A stretch of 64,000 nt of DNA from Cladochytrium replicatum (taxonomy: Eukaryota; Chytridiomycota; Chytridiomycetes; Cladochytriales; Cladochytriaceae): positions 1-64,000 of the forward strand of contig JAHLKD010000008.1 in the NCBI GenBank assembly GCA_025526935.1. The letters run 5' to 3'. Below the pieces are notes generated by a model that saw only the letters and a program-made list of their open reading frames with translations, did no database searches and was not told the origin of the DNA. The position numbers were made by a program, and so were the translations under genes. How positions within the stretch are numbered: position 1 is the first letter of the stretch; the number at the start of each line of letters is the position of its first letter. This document shows positions 1 to 10,438 of this stretch, piece after piece.

Positions 1-460
1 GTGATAAACATGCATTGTAGAATCTATCGGTATATTCTTAGGTATGTGGATTGCAATATACCCAAACCAGTACTCGACAAGACTGAATGTATGAAAAGTA
101 GACTCATCAGATGAAAATTACGAGCAACAGTTTCTACCCGCAAGGATACGCTGATGCAGATTTTAGGCAATGCAAACGATATGACTAACAATCGACGTAC
201 CAAACACTTGGATACTCGAGAAAAGTTGTTACTAAATGTATCGAAAAGAAGTTAGTTCAAATCAAGGATCTCTCCACAATAGATATGGATGCAGACATTT
301 TCACAAAACCACTTCCATACAAGTTGTTTGTCAAACATCCTAATCCATTAGGGTTAGTCGTCAATCTTGTGTCAAGATAACGAAATACTGTACTAGTAGC
401 CTCTATGTTTCACTTAACAGCTCAGTCAGCAGCTTTACGTTGTTAAAGGAACTGGGATTA
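1..460 (+). mobile_element. Copia retrotransposon, 3' end of pol (fossil)
   Basis: The plus strand encodes pieces typical of the RNase H end of a Ty1/Copia polyprotein: YADADF near 148 and ADIFTKPLPYKLF near 292-330, the hallmark that closes Copia pol. The element is broken, with several disruptions, and its 5' part lies outside the window. It is probably followed directly by its LTR. It is an old copy, given how degraded the intervening sequence is. Confidence 0.75.
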
Positions 461-937
461 TGTGTTGGATTATGAACGTTACAGGACTCTATTTCTACAG
501 TCACTTTACAACCATACACACAACACACTACTAAACAACAGATGGACTGGAGACTCTAGGAGGTTCTCTATGTAGGATGCAGAGAGACCTGTCGGTTGTA
601 ATTGTTAAGGCAATAACAATCGTTTACTCGGGAAGAGTAATATCTATTTATGATGGGGAAAGTTGTACTTACGTGTCTTCTATGCTGTTACCACGTATTT
701 TGTACTATTACTTATATTACATGTAGGTCAGTCTAGATGTATTCTTTGTTCCCGTTTAGAAACAAAGAATTCATTGTCTGATTGAAGCACTTTTTAGTTA
801 TCACAGTAATATTTACTTACAGGGAACACTAGTTAGTAATCAAGCCATGAATTAAGAATTATATGCTGAAACAGCAAGAAACATCGTTATGGTGTGATTG
901 TGAATTAAACCCCATCTCTATTATTTATAAATGTTTG
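461..937 (+). repeat. Probable Copia LTR, interrupted on the right
   Basis: After the Copia pol end the sequence starts TGTGTTGGATTATG, like a Copia LTR start (TGTTGGA). No second copy is available in the window to fix its ends. The region is AT-rich, has no gene, and is cut on the right by the insertion of the small LTR element that starts at 943. Confidence 0.45.
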
Positions 938-942
938 CTGCG

Positions 943-1419
943 TGTTAAAAACTAGCATATCAGACTGTTTGCTATATGGGTTATCCTTTGGGTTGTCTTT
1001 TTTCTCTTTGACCTGAGAGTTTTTTGTCAATCCCTCTTCATTCTTATTTATGGACTTGTATTTCATGTATTTTATCCATGTTTGGCAGGTCCTGTGTGGA
1101 GTGATCTTGGCATTTAGTGGGGAATGTGGTGTGGCTTGGTCCTTTGAGTTGATGTGACCAATGTCTTTGACCACAGGTATGCCCACACGCACTGTTCATT
1201 GAATATAGGAGTTGATGTGACCAATGTCTTTGACCACAGCATTCCCTGGTTGCCTGACCAGCTTGGGTGTAGTGTACAGCCTGTGCGAGTAGTATTAGGC
1301 ATATACACACCTGGGAGAACAGGTACTGGGCCAAGAGACGGAACCTGGAGCTGTTGTGCTAGCTACAGTACAGCTAAAGACGCCCTACCGCTGCCAGGAG
1401 AAGCCCTTGGTTTTTAACA
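943..1419 (+). repeat. 5' LTR of the small LTR element
   Basis: Ends TGTTAAAAAC/GTTTTTAACA. Nearly identical to 2814-3290 and, inverted, to the solo LTR at 14543-15019. It contains an internal short repeat (a TTGATGTGACCAATG motif occurring twice, near 1148 and 1210). Confidence 0.85.
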
Positions 1420-2813
1420 GGTGGTGGTTTCATCCAGGAACTATTACCTTCTTGTCTCAGTCGGTGTGGACCGACACATGGAACTACAGATACGGAGGAT
1501 TCTCAGGATCGATTCTCACCTCCTACGCGAACGGGTTTTGCTCCTTATATCGAGCATCCCTGGTGGTTTCAACCTTTTTGCTCTGGGGACTCTGGCACAC
1601 TTTTTGAGAGGAATTCCGACAGACCATCGCTTTCCTCGCTTTCTGATGTTGCTATCTTTGCTCCTGAGCCTTTTGACCAACTTCACTACCTTTGGTCTGC
1701 TCCAGAGGTCTTCGATTTTTGATTTCGCCAATTCTTGTCTGATCGTCGCGAACAGTACCTCAGAAGAACCGTCTCATCAAGCCGGATTGATTGGTGCCCA
1801 GCTCGCGTCATTTGGCGGAGGATTCATGGAGCTACAGCATTTCGAAGCTTTCAGCTTTGATCCGTCAGTTCTCGCTGGACCACGGCAAGTGCCTATCAAA
1901 ACCATCGCCTACGCATTGCGAATCGATTCGTGTATTGCTCGCTCGGTTTCGTTGGCTGCCTGCAGAGTTATGGTGACATGTCCGTATGCATGCATCATGA
2001 ACTTTGTTTCCTTCAACAACTCCATTGTTTCTTGAGATGGCACCTCCATTGCCTGTGGATGCATCGCGCGCAACGCGGATACATGAAGTTTGCGGGACTT
2101 TTCTGGGCTTGGAGATTGGGGTCTACTTCACGTTGACGAGTTTCCATCAAATTCGGGCATGTGGCGCAGCACGTGACGCGTTTTGTTTCCCACGGTTGTC
2201 TTCACATAGACATCACCTTGGTTTCTGGACACAGCATACCATGAAGAGGTTTCCTTTCGATCTGTTACAGACCAACATGTGTCAACGGCTTTTGAAGAAA
2301 CCACCTGCGCCAGTTGAATCTGGATTTTTTGTGTTATATACCCCTATCGTAGCTGGTGTTGCTAGTGCACAAGCTTCCACTCTTTTGTCTTTGGGTTTTG
2401 TCATGGAGGATCCCTGATTTTTGCATTCATCAGCTTGCACTCTCAGTTCCTTGACACTTACCATTAGAACGTTGCTAGTTAGTCTCGTTCACCGCTTCTG
2501 CACTTGCATTGTTGTTTAGCTTTGCACCTGCGCTTTTGCTTGCGATTCCACCACACTGGGGTTTCGTATGTTATGGGCCCATTGTGGTCTACCTTGATCT
2601 TTGATCTAGAATGCCTGAAATGGTACGAGCAGAGTACTCTATCCCTTTGGTCCTTTCTAAATTTCGAAGTCAGTCATATTGGATTGGGGGTTGTGTAAGT
2701 TTAGTTGTGAACTCCACACACATTCCTTCTGTTTCTCTATCGTATGTTTTCTTTTTTGTCTTTTTTGACGAGCGATACACGGTGACCCAGTGTATCGTCT
2801 TCGAGGCGGCATC

Positions 2814-3290
2814 TGTTAAAAACTAGCATATCAGACTGTTTGCTATATGGGTTATCCTTTGGGTTGTCTTTTTTCTCTTTGACCTGAGAGTTTTTTTGTC
2901 AATCCCTCTTCATTCTTATTTATGGACTTGTATTTCATGTATTTATATCCATGTTTGGCAGGTCCTGTGTGGAGTGATCTTGGCATTTAGTGGGGAATGT
3001 GGTGTGGCTTGGTCCTTTGAGTTGATGTGACCAATGTCTTTGACCACAGGTATGCCCACACGCACTGTTCACTTGAATATAGGAGTTGATGTGACCAATG
3101 TCTTTGACCACAGCATTCCCTGGTTGCCTGACCAGCTTGGGTGTAGTGTACAGCCTGTCGGAGTATTAGGCATATACACACCTGGGAGAACAGGTACTGG
3201 GCCAAGAGACGGAACCTGGAGCTGTTGTGCTAGCTACAGTACAGCTAAAGACGCCCTACCGCTGCCAGGAGAAGCCCTTGGTTTTTAACA
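2814..3290 (+). repeat. 3' LTR of the small LTR element
   Basis: Second LTR, same orientation as 943-1419, followed directly by the CTGCG target duplication at 3291-3295. Confidence 0.85.
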
Positions 3291-3295
3291 CTGCG

Positions 3296-3910
3296 TCTGC
3301 ACAGGTACGTTCTTATGGTTCAAGCTGAACCAGCACTTCTTTTTCTCATGTTTGGTTCTTTCGACATAAAACTTCTCACCACATTCCCCCCCCAAAAAAA
3401 TAAAATAATCAGCTAACATTGCAAATTTCCTCACGATGCCCATTTTGTACTCAAAGCAGTGCATCAATTCGCAGAGTCCATCCCAAGGCAGTCTGAAACT
3501 CAAAGGCAATGTCTTATGTCGCTGATCAAGCTTTCCAGCTCACTTCTTCAATTTCACAATACGTCTCGGGCTAGAGCTTAAACCATAGTATTTAGAATCC
3601 AATTTCTATTCAAGTTACAATCATCTGTTCCTGATCTCCCACCAACCACATCTAAAGAGTTCCTTAAGTCTCCATTCACTTCAATTTACTCATGGAAAAG
3701 GAGATATAATGAAAAAAGCATGCCACAAAATTTTCAGTAATCGTCAAACCAGAATATGGCTGGCTACAAAGAGTCCAAATTAACCTTGCAACATTGTGTG
3801 GCTGATGAACAAAATGAGAACTGTGATATCTGAAGAGCCCTGGCTCAATTCAGACGACAAAATAATTTGTCGCAGGATAAGAAGCCCAAGTAACATTGTA
3901 GTACGTAGTT
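3296..3910. other. Intergenic, no gene seen
   Basis: AT-rich DNA between the LTR element and the tRNA gene. No long open frame, family motif or repeat unit was seen. It includes a run of C then A near 3387-3400. Confidence 0.5.
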
Positions 3911-3982
3911 GGGCTCGACCGGGGATTGAACCCGGGACCTCTCGTACCCAAAACGAGAATCGTACCACTAGACCATCGAGCC
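3911..3982 (-). tRNA. tRNA-Pro (UGG)
   Basis: The minus strand folds as a 72-nt cloverleaf: acceptor GGCTCGA pairs with TCGAGCC, the anticodon stem CTCGT/ACGAG holds loop TTTGGGT (anticodon TGG), and the T arm is CCGGG-TTCAATC-CCCGG. The next base is C, the usual discriminator for eukaryotic tRNA-Pro. Internal promoter boxes A (TGGTCTAGTGG) and B (GGTTCAATCCC) are intact. There is no intron. A LINE tail begins about 25 bp upstream of its 5' end. Confidence 0.95.
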
Positions 3983-4004
3983 AGTGTACTGTTCTATTTC
4001 GCTT

Positions 4005-4143
4005 TGCCCTCGCACTTGCGCGCTTCCCTATGTGCTGGTCCACGACCATCTTGTAAGGCACTTTGGGTGTTGTTTATTGTTATGCATTGTATGTGCAAAT
4101 AAATAAATAATATTGTTCAAAAAAAAAAAAAAAAAAAAAAAAA
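4005..4143 (+). mobile_element. LINE 3' tail fragment with poly(A)
   Basis: This 3' UTR segment (GCGCTTCCCTATGTGCTGG ... GTATGTGCAAATAAATAAA, then about 25 A) recurs at 5484-5602 and 32640-32763. In those places it follows LINE coding sequence. It is therefore a severely 5'-truncated copy of the same non-LTR retrotransposon, which is the common product of target-primed reverse transcription. Confidence 0.8.
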
Positions 4144-4446
4144 GGACCTCATAGTGGCTCAGTGGGTACGAATGCGACTTTTCGAAGCTAAACTCCGCGG
4201 TTCGAATCCTATAGGGGACTGGATTCGAATTTCCTACGAAATATATCTCTCGCAATATCGTGTCACGTGCAAGTACCGCGCCACACCTCCTTCGATTCGC
4301 CATTGCCTTCGCTCTTTTCTACGGCTCGCACGGCTCCCCAAGTACTGAAGATTCCAAATCTTTGTTGAAGTACACGTGGGTGACATGTACTGATTAAGCA
4401 TTGTCAATACATGTTATAACATTCAAAAAAAAAAAAAAAAAAAAAA
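4144..4446 (+). mobile_element. tRNA-derived SINE with poly(A) tail
   Basis: The head carries RNA polymerase III internal promoter boxes: A box TGGCTCAGTGGG near 4155 and a perfect B box GGTTCGAATCC near 4198. It does not fold into a full tRNA. It continues through an unrelated body to CATGTTATAACATTC and a run of about 22 A. This structure (tRNA head, body, A tail) defines a SINE, presumably mobilised by the neighbouring LINE family. The 3' 49 bp recurs alone at 5603-5651. Confidence 0.75.
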
Positions 4447-5602
4447 ACTGACAAAGCGCGCGCAGCTTCTTTTCCTTTGCTTTCTTTTTCAAGGATGTTT
4501 GGTTCTCATTCTCTGGTTGTGGTTCGTCATTTGTTTTTGTCTTTTATTCGACCTACGCTTGAATTTGGTTTATATTTTATTCTTCCCTCTGTTGCTGTTT
4601 GCAAACCAGTTCGGACTTTTATTCACCAATGTTTGTGTCGATTTCTTCGCCTTTCATTTTCCACTTCAATTGCTGGGGTTTTACTGTTTTTTAAGTTTCC
4701 TGACCTTCAGTTTCGGCTTCAATATCTGCAGTTTCAGATGTTTCAACGTTGGCTGGATGATGATGCCCCTGATATGGTTCACTCTATGTTGTCATTCTTT
4801 CTTCACCAGGGAAAGCACTTTCGTTGTTCTCCTGTCCCTTTCAACAATCACTTCCTCTTCCCGGCTGCAAATGTTGTAGTTCCCAAACCTTCTGATGTTA
4901 TCGCAAATCACTTTCACCAAGTAGCCTCATCTGCCTATGGTTCTATAGCTGCTAGCTTTGCTCCCCTTGCATCTGCACACCCTCATGCGCTAGCAATTGC
5001 TCCTCCATGCTTCCCTATTTCGTCAATCTTGAGGCTTCTGCAGTATCGCCTTGGACGTTTGTTTTATCACCCCCGCAAGCAGTGTTGTCACTGCCGCACT
5101 GCAACTCTCTCTAGATCTCATGTTTCAGAATGTTTGCGTCTTGACCTATTGTTGCCTCCTGTTCCTGTTCCTGTTTTACAACTTCCGCTTGACGTTGCAA
5201 TTGATGGCCTTCGTCCACTTCGCATTGTCAACCCAGCGAATCTTGCACCGTGGTATCTAGTTTTTCGTTGTCTCCATAAGATTTGGCTTCACTGTATGGG
5301 TCTGCCATTAGAAGTTTCTCCTCCAGACTCCCTCTTTGGCCCTGCATTTGTGGATCTTTAACGTTTTCTTTTCTCATTATTTATTACTCACCTGTTTTTT
5401 TGGCACCTTAGCAGTATCTGACGGGTAGCCACAGGTTTGAGTTTACATTCTCTGTTTTGCTTTGTTGCTTTTCCTTATGCTGCGCGCGCTTCCCTATGTG
5501 CTGGTCCATGACCATCTTGTAAGGCACTTTGGGTGTTGTTTTTTGTTATGCATTGTATGTGCAAAATAAATAATAATATTGTTAAAAAAAAAAAAAAAAA
5601 AA
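4447..5602 (+). mobile_element. LINE 3' portion: C-terminal ORF2 with zinc knuckle, 3' UTR, poly(A)
   Basis: An open stretch at 4477-5361 (294 codons) encodes the region after the reverse transcriptase of a non-LTR retrotransposon. It starts in the thumb-like segment (VRHLFLSFIRPTLEFGLYF) and includes a CCHC-type knuckle (CCHC then HVSEC) near residue 205. The 3' UTR with AATAAA-like signals and poly(A) follows. The same sequence, more diverged, is found at 32020-32763. The reverse transcriptase itself is missing, so this is a 5'-truncated copy. Its start abuts the SINE poly(A). Confidence 0.8.
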
Positions 5603-5651
5603 ACTGATTAAGCATTGTCAATACATGTTATAACATTCAAAAAAAAAAAAA
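5603..5651 (+). mobile_element. SINE 3' end fragment
   Basis: The 49 bp beginning ACTGATTAAGCATTGTCAAT and ending in an A run match the end of the SINE at 4390-4446. It lies between a LINE poly(A) and the next LINE piece. Confidence 0.7.
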
Positions 5652-8079
5652 GCTTTGGCTCCCGCTGTAATTATCTGTATATGCCTGTGTGCCTTCCCTC
5701 TAAACAACTGCATGGTAATCCTCCAATTCAGGACGATCTTGGAAACTCTGGTGCCCCTGGCCCTCGCCCCCGTCTAGTCGACCTGCCCCACGTGGACCTC
5801 GTGGTCCACGCACTTATGCTGCTGCTGCTGCCAATGCCCGTGCCTGTGTGCTTGAGAGTCTCCCCACACTGAGTGCTGAATCTCGTGCAGAAGCTGTCAG
5901 GACTGCCCTTGCTGGTCGTGACCCCACTTTGAATGTCAGCCTTTGTGGTCCTTGGCCTGTTGTATTCTATCCACTGACCTCTCCGCTGCTGGTCTCCCCA
6001 CCTGTTGATCTTCAGGCTCGTGTGGATGATTTGACCACTGTGTACATCAAGGACATCATGAGACAGTGGCTTGGCTTTGTGCGGACCATGCTGAGGGCTC
6101 TCTTGGGCGATGAGGTGGTGCGTGGTATCCGCCACATCAGTTTTATTGGTCACAACATTGCTTCCTTTATCTGTATTCGTTCAACCGCAATTGCTCTCTG
6201 TGCGCACTTCTCCACCCAGGAAGCTTCCACTGATGAATCAGACCCTGACTTTCTTCGCCGAGCCTCTACTCTGCCTTTGGAGCAGCGGGAGGCTGCGGTC
6301 AGGGAAGTTGTCCACAAGAGATATACACATATCCTCAGTTCAGTTACTGATCCTGCTATTTTCCTGTATGTCCGTGGTCAGCTCCCCATGGATGCTCAGG
6401 AAACTGTGCTGGACAGTGCCCACGGGATTGCGCATCAGCCTCGCTCAACCCATCTTCGTCAATGATTAGTGTTCGAGTTGGTACCTTCAATTGTCGAAAT
6501 TTGAGCTTTGGAGTTCTTGATTCACTCTTTCGTTTTATGCGCGCAAATCACATTGTTTTTCTGCTCCTGACTGAAACACAACTTTTTCCTTTAGACCCGC
6601 TGCCTTCCCCAGATTTGATTTTTGACACTCGTTTTTCTCCTGGGTCATCGGGTACACGACGGGCTGGTGTGGGAGTCTTGATCAATCACAGCCTTTGTAG
6701 AGCTTCTGATTTCCATCTCATTTTTCTAGTTCTGGTGGCACTTCTTTATGGTTTACATTTCGTGGGCTTTTGGTTGGAGGGTATTATTTGCCTCCGTGTG
6801 GTATTGCTCAGGACCCCTTCCTTGAAGAGTTTATTGCTTTGCTTCCTCAACATGTCCTGTCGTCTCCGTGCCCTGTTCTTTTGTTGGGCGATTTCAATGC
6901 CCGTTTTTTAGCTACTGGTGATCATTCTTCAAATCGTAGGGGTAGGTTGTTTGTTTGAGCAATTTATTTCTGCCGCTAGTTTCTCTCTAGTTAAGCACCC
7001 TTCCTGTCATAACCCCACATTTTCTTCTCGCAATGGTGACTCCATTATCGATTTGTTGTTTGTCAATCCTCTGCTTCAATGTGATCCTATTTCTTACATA
7101 GTTCATAGTCGTCTAGCAGATGGCGAGTTTATTCCTTGGGCTTCTGACCATTTTCTGGGTACAGCTGTTTCTTCTTTTGCTCCTCCCAACGCCAGCGCTC
7201 CCTCTGCTGGTCCCCCCCACAAGCGCTAGGCTGCTCATCTGTGGTGTGAACCTGCTGTCTTTAAAGCAGTGGAGGATGTGGGACATTTGTTTTTGATCCC
7301 ACCCTTGCTGATGTCAATGATGCGCTCAGTCCAATTTTAGAAGCTCCCGCCTTTGCCCAAACGTCTGTGGATGTTGCACAGGGATGTATTGACTCTGCAT
7401 TAGATATTATTTTGTCCTTTGTTACTTTGTGTGCTGCTTGTGTCATTGGACCCCCCAGTTTAGTTCGCCGTTGCCCTGCCCTGCCATTGTTGCCGCTGCA
7501 TTTAGTGGCCTTGCGACGGAGCTACGTACTTGCTCATAAGCACTTTTTAGCTGTTTCTTCCTGTGATGATCCTGATCCTGTTTTAGTTAAGTATTGCCGC
7601 TTGGAGCGTGACCGGCTATTGCGTGAGCGTGTCAAAGCTTTTTGTACTTGGTCTCTTCTCAGCGAGCTTGAGAGGCTTCTGGTGACAATATGTTTAGTTC
7701 TTCTCCTAGTTCTTTAACCGAGGTTAGCAAAGTTCTTTCCACCGCGCGTAGGTGTCATCAACGGCGCTCAGCTGCAAGTGGTTTATTGTCTGATCCTGCC
7801 TCTTTATCTCATTATCGCAATCACTTTGCCTCCGTTTATCAGACCCAGTTTGCACAATCCTCTGCCAGTGCAGAACACGTTCGTCTACATGCGCTGAATG
7901 ATTCTGTGTCAGTTAGTGTTAGTGACTTTGTTTGTGCTATTCGTTCTTCCCCAAACAACTCTGCTCCTGGCCCAAACCATATTCCACTGTTATCTTCTCA
8001 ACGGTTACCCACCCCCTTGAAGCTTCATGGCTCTGCCCTCCCTGTCGAGGTTTCATTTAGATACCTTGGTCACTATTTT
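5652..8079 (+). mobile_element. LINE 5' portion: ORF1, endonuclease, start of RT; internally deleted
   Basis: Same LINE family, other half. ORF1 ends at 6465. ORF2 starts at 6462 with an apurinic-type endonuclease: GTFNCRNL and LTETQ, then LLGDFNA near 6880, then SIIDLLFVNPLL and SDH near 7050-7150. Then comes the linker and the entry to the reverse transcriptase (NNSAPGPNHIP near 7950). At about 8000 the sequence jumps to the end of the RT domain (FRYLGHYF), so the palm with FADD is deleted. Reading frame changes between the endonuclease blocks show it is inactive. The hAT element starts directly after it at 8080. Confidence 0.8.
5848..6465 (+). pseudogene. LINE ORF1 (gag-like), C-terminal part
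   Basis: About 205 open codons upstream of the endonuclease ORF, in the position of a LINE ORF1. It is rich in Leu, Arg and Ser, without a visible zinc knuckle. Its stop codon TGA (6463-6465) overlaps the ATG of ORF2 (6462-6464) as ATGA, an arrangement suited to termination-reinitiation. The 5' end is uncertain because earlier sequence changes frame. Confidence 0.55.
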
Positions 8080-8260
8080 TAAGGTTCGGCGGGTCCGGGT
8101 CGGGTCCGGGTTTCAGTGGCGACCCGCACCAAACCCTTTGGGTCGGGTCGTGTTTGTCTGGGGACCCGCCGGGTCACTGACGGGTACAAAGGGAATACCC
8201 GGACCCGAAGTGGTTGAAACCCGTACCCGACCCTGACCCGCCGGGTTTTTGCTGCCCAGG
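8080..8260. repeat. hAT left terminal/subterminal region
   Basis: GC-rich block with many copies of CGGGT and its complement ACCCG in both orientations, beginning with the terminal inverted repeat. Such short subterminal motifs are typical transposase-binding sites in hAT elements. Confidence 0.7.
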
Positions 8261-8379
8261 AGAGGATTGATTGAATTTTGAGTTAGACCACGGATATTTA
8301 CATGAACACTTTGTGTCTGTGTGGACAGTGTGTATTTTAGAAACACTATCGTAAAAAGAAACAAAACTCCACTGAGCAA

Positions 8380-9381
8380 TCACAAGTTGATAGGTGGAAC
8401 AGCCCAAATCAGCTTCTGTATCTGGTTCATATCGTCAGAGTCCCATCCACCACTGGTTACGTCCTTCGCCAACCCAGTCCTGATGAACCGATCAATGTCG
8501 TCATTTGAAAGCATGAAATCCTTGGCTAAACCTGTCTTCCAAGGTTTCCAATCCACCTCAGGGAGCGTTATGGACGAAAGATGCCCGATGTATGCCGTCC
8601 AGAACCTTAGCCACTCAGAAGGATATGCATCCACTAATGCCCTGAACATGCGATAGATAGTGGCAGACGTACTTAGCGAATTATTGTGCCGTATCCAGTT
8701 TCCGAGCAAAATGTGCACCCTAAGAAGAGTAAGGCTGCTCCGAGAACTGCTACTTGAAGTTGATATTCGGCTTGAGCGGTCGTCTGATTCAACAAATATG
8801 GGCCGTAAAAACTCATTTCGGGAGAGGACTTCGTAGTTTACATTGACGTACTTGATTGCTGGTGGAAGAGACGGCAATTTAAGGTCATAAATAACCTCAT
8901 TGATCTTATGCATCTGGAAGCAGATACCCTGGATGACCTCTTTCACCAAAAGGATAGCCGTACGACGATGCTGCTGCAGGCTAAGCAATGCAAGGGAACT
9001 CGTTGGAGAACTGGTTCGATGTACCTTCGGAATTCTACCAATCCCCTTGATAGCCGACGATATGCTTATTAGGCCGCCTGTTGATGTTGGCGCCGCAGGT
9101 GCTGCAGCTTCTGAATGACCAGCCTGTCGTTTCAGAGCAGCAAGCTCTCCCTCCAGGGCGGTCACACGTGATTTCCATTGTGAAATCTCCTGGGAAGTTG
9201 CCTGCTTCTCCCTTTCCATTGCGGCGGTGATCTCCCTGAATCTTGCTAGCTCTTCGTGCTCGCCGTGCTGAATCAATGCACCCGCCCTGCCCAATTCATC
9301 AATGAGAGCCTTCTCTCGCACTTCTGCTGCGATGCGGGTCCTTCTCTCGTTCATTGCAGTCTCTTCAAGATCTTTTGTCAT
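8380..9381 (-). CDS. Accessory ORF inside the hAT element, unknown function
   Basis: 333 codons from the ATG at 9381. I do not recognise the family. The first ~95 residues are charged and heptad-like (ERRTRIAAEVREKALIDEL, then a second Glu/Lys-rich helix up to ALEGELAALKRQ), a likely coiled coil. An Ala/Pro/Ser linker follows, then a folded-looking segment rich in Trp, Leu and Ile to the end (KLIWAVPPINL). The frame is open upstream of the ATG up to the edge of the left 97-bp array, so a 5' exon could exist. It lies within the transposon termini but outside the inner arrays. It may be an element-encoded helper protein or a captured host gene. Confidence 0.55.
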   Translation of the reverse strand: MTKDLEETAMNERRTRIAAEVREKALIDELGRAGALIQHGEHEELARFREITAAMEREKQATSQEISQWKSRVTALEGELAALKRQAGHSEAAAPAAPTSTGGLISISSAIKGIGRIPKVHRTSSPTSSLALLSLQQHRRTAILLVKEVIQGICFQMHKINEVIYDLKLPSLPPAIKYVNVNYEVLSRNEFLRPIFVESDDRSSRISTSSSSSRSSLTLLRVHILLGNWIRHNNSLSTSATIYRMFRALVDAYPSEWLRFWTAYIGHLSSITLPEVDWKPWKTGLAKDFMLSNDDIDRFIRTGLAKDVTSGGWDSDDMNQIQKLIWAVPPINL

Positions 9382-9415
9382 GTTCAACAGTCGTTCTGAC
9401 TGTTTGAGGACCTTG

Positions 9416-10412
9416 ACGGTACTTCAGTGATCTCTACCCAATACAACTAACCTCTCTATCAATGTTACTAGCAATAAGATTCTGTCCACCCGGACACTTT
9501 CTCAACTCATTTACGGTACTTCAGTGATCTCTACCCAATACAACTAACCTCTCTATCAATGTTACTAGCAATACGATTCTGTCCACCCGGACACTTTCTC
9601 AACTCATTGACGGTACTTCAGTGATCTCTACCCAATACAACTAACCTCTCTATCAATGTTACTAGCAATACGATTCTGTCCACCCGGACACTTTCTCAAC
9701 TCATTGACGGTACTTCAGTAATCTCTATCAGGTACAGCTAACCTCTCTACAAATACTACTAGCAATAGGATTCTGTCCACCCGGACACTTTCTCAACTCA
9801 TTTACGGTACTTCAGTGATCTCTACCCAATACAACTAACCTCTCTATCAATGTTACTAGCAATAAGATTCTGTCCACCCGGACACTTTCTTAACTCATTG
9901 ACGGTACTTGAGTGATCTCTATCAAGTACAGCTAACCTCTCTATCAATGTTACTAGCAATACGATTCTGTCCACCCGGACACTTTCTCAACTCATTGACG
10001 GTACTTCAGTAATCTCTATCAGGTACAGCTAACCTCTCTACAAATACTACTAGCAATAGGATTCTGTCCACCCGGACACTTTCTCAACTCATTGACGGTA
10101 CTTCAGTGATCTCTACCCAATACAACTAACCTCTCTATCAATGTTACTAGCAATAGGATTCTGTCCACCCGGACACTTTCTCAACTCATTGACGGTACTT
10201 CAGTGATCTCTATCAAGTACAGCTAACCTCTCTAATAATGTTACTAGCAATAAGATTCTGTCCACCCGGACACTTTCTCAACTCATTGACGGTACTTCAC
10301 TGATACTTCACTGATCTCGATCAAGTACAACCAACCTCTCTACAAATACTACTTGTAATAGGATTCTGTCCAGGCGGTCGCTTTCTCAACTCCTGGACGG
10401 TACTTCAACAGA
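9416..10412. repeat. Left array: ten 97-bp tandem repeats
   Basis: Units start ACGGTACTTC at 9416, 9513, 9610, 9707, 9804, 9901, 9998, 10095, 10192 and 10289. Spacing is exactly 97 bp. The last unit is lengthened by a short duplication, and a decayed partial unit ends near 10412. Each unit contains CTGTCCACCCGGACAC, in which GTCC and GGAC can pair around ACCC. Two subtypes alternate (CCCAATACAACTAAC versus AGGTACAGCTAAC). The array ends 27 bp from the transposase stop codon. Confidence 0.95.
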
Positions 10413-10438
10413 TGAACAGTCTAAACAACAATTTATAT

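Larger units (their letters stand above)
943..3290 (+). mobile_element. Small non-autonomous LTR retrotransposon, structurally whole
   Basis: Two direct repeats of 477 bp, 943-1419 and 2814-3290, both start TGTTAAAAAC and end GTTTTTAACA (TG...CA). They flank an internal region of only 1.4 kb. The five bases before the left repeat (938-942) and after the right repeat (3291-3295) are both CTGCG, a 5-bp target duplication, so the whole unit inserted as one element. The internal region is too short for gag-pol; its open stretches show no recognisable domain. The purine-rich GAGGCGGC before 2814 may be the polypurine tract. The two LTRs differ by only a few small changes, so insertion was fairly recent. 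The superfamily (Gypsy or Copia) is not clear. Confidence 0.85.

Noticed and set aside
1421-2035. Host protein of about 200 residues
   Set aside because: It lies wholly inside the internal region of the small LTR element, shows no domain, and starts one base after the 5' LTR.
4144-4220. Functional tRNA gene
   Set aside because: A and B boxes are present, but the arms do not pair as a cloverleaf and a SINE body with poly(A) follows.
9416-10412. CRISPR array
   Set aside because: Units are 97 bp, repeated end to end without unique spacers, in a eukaryotic genome inside a transposon; this is a tandem repeat.
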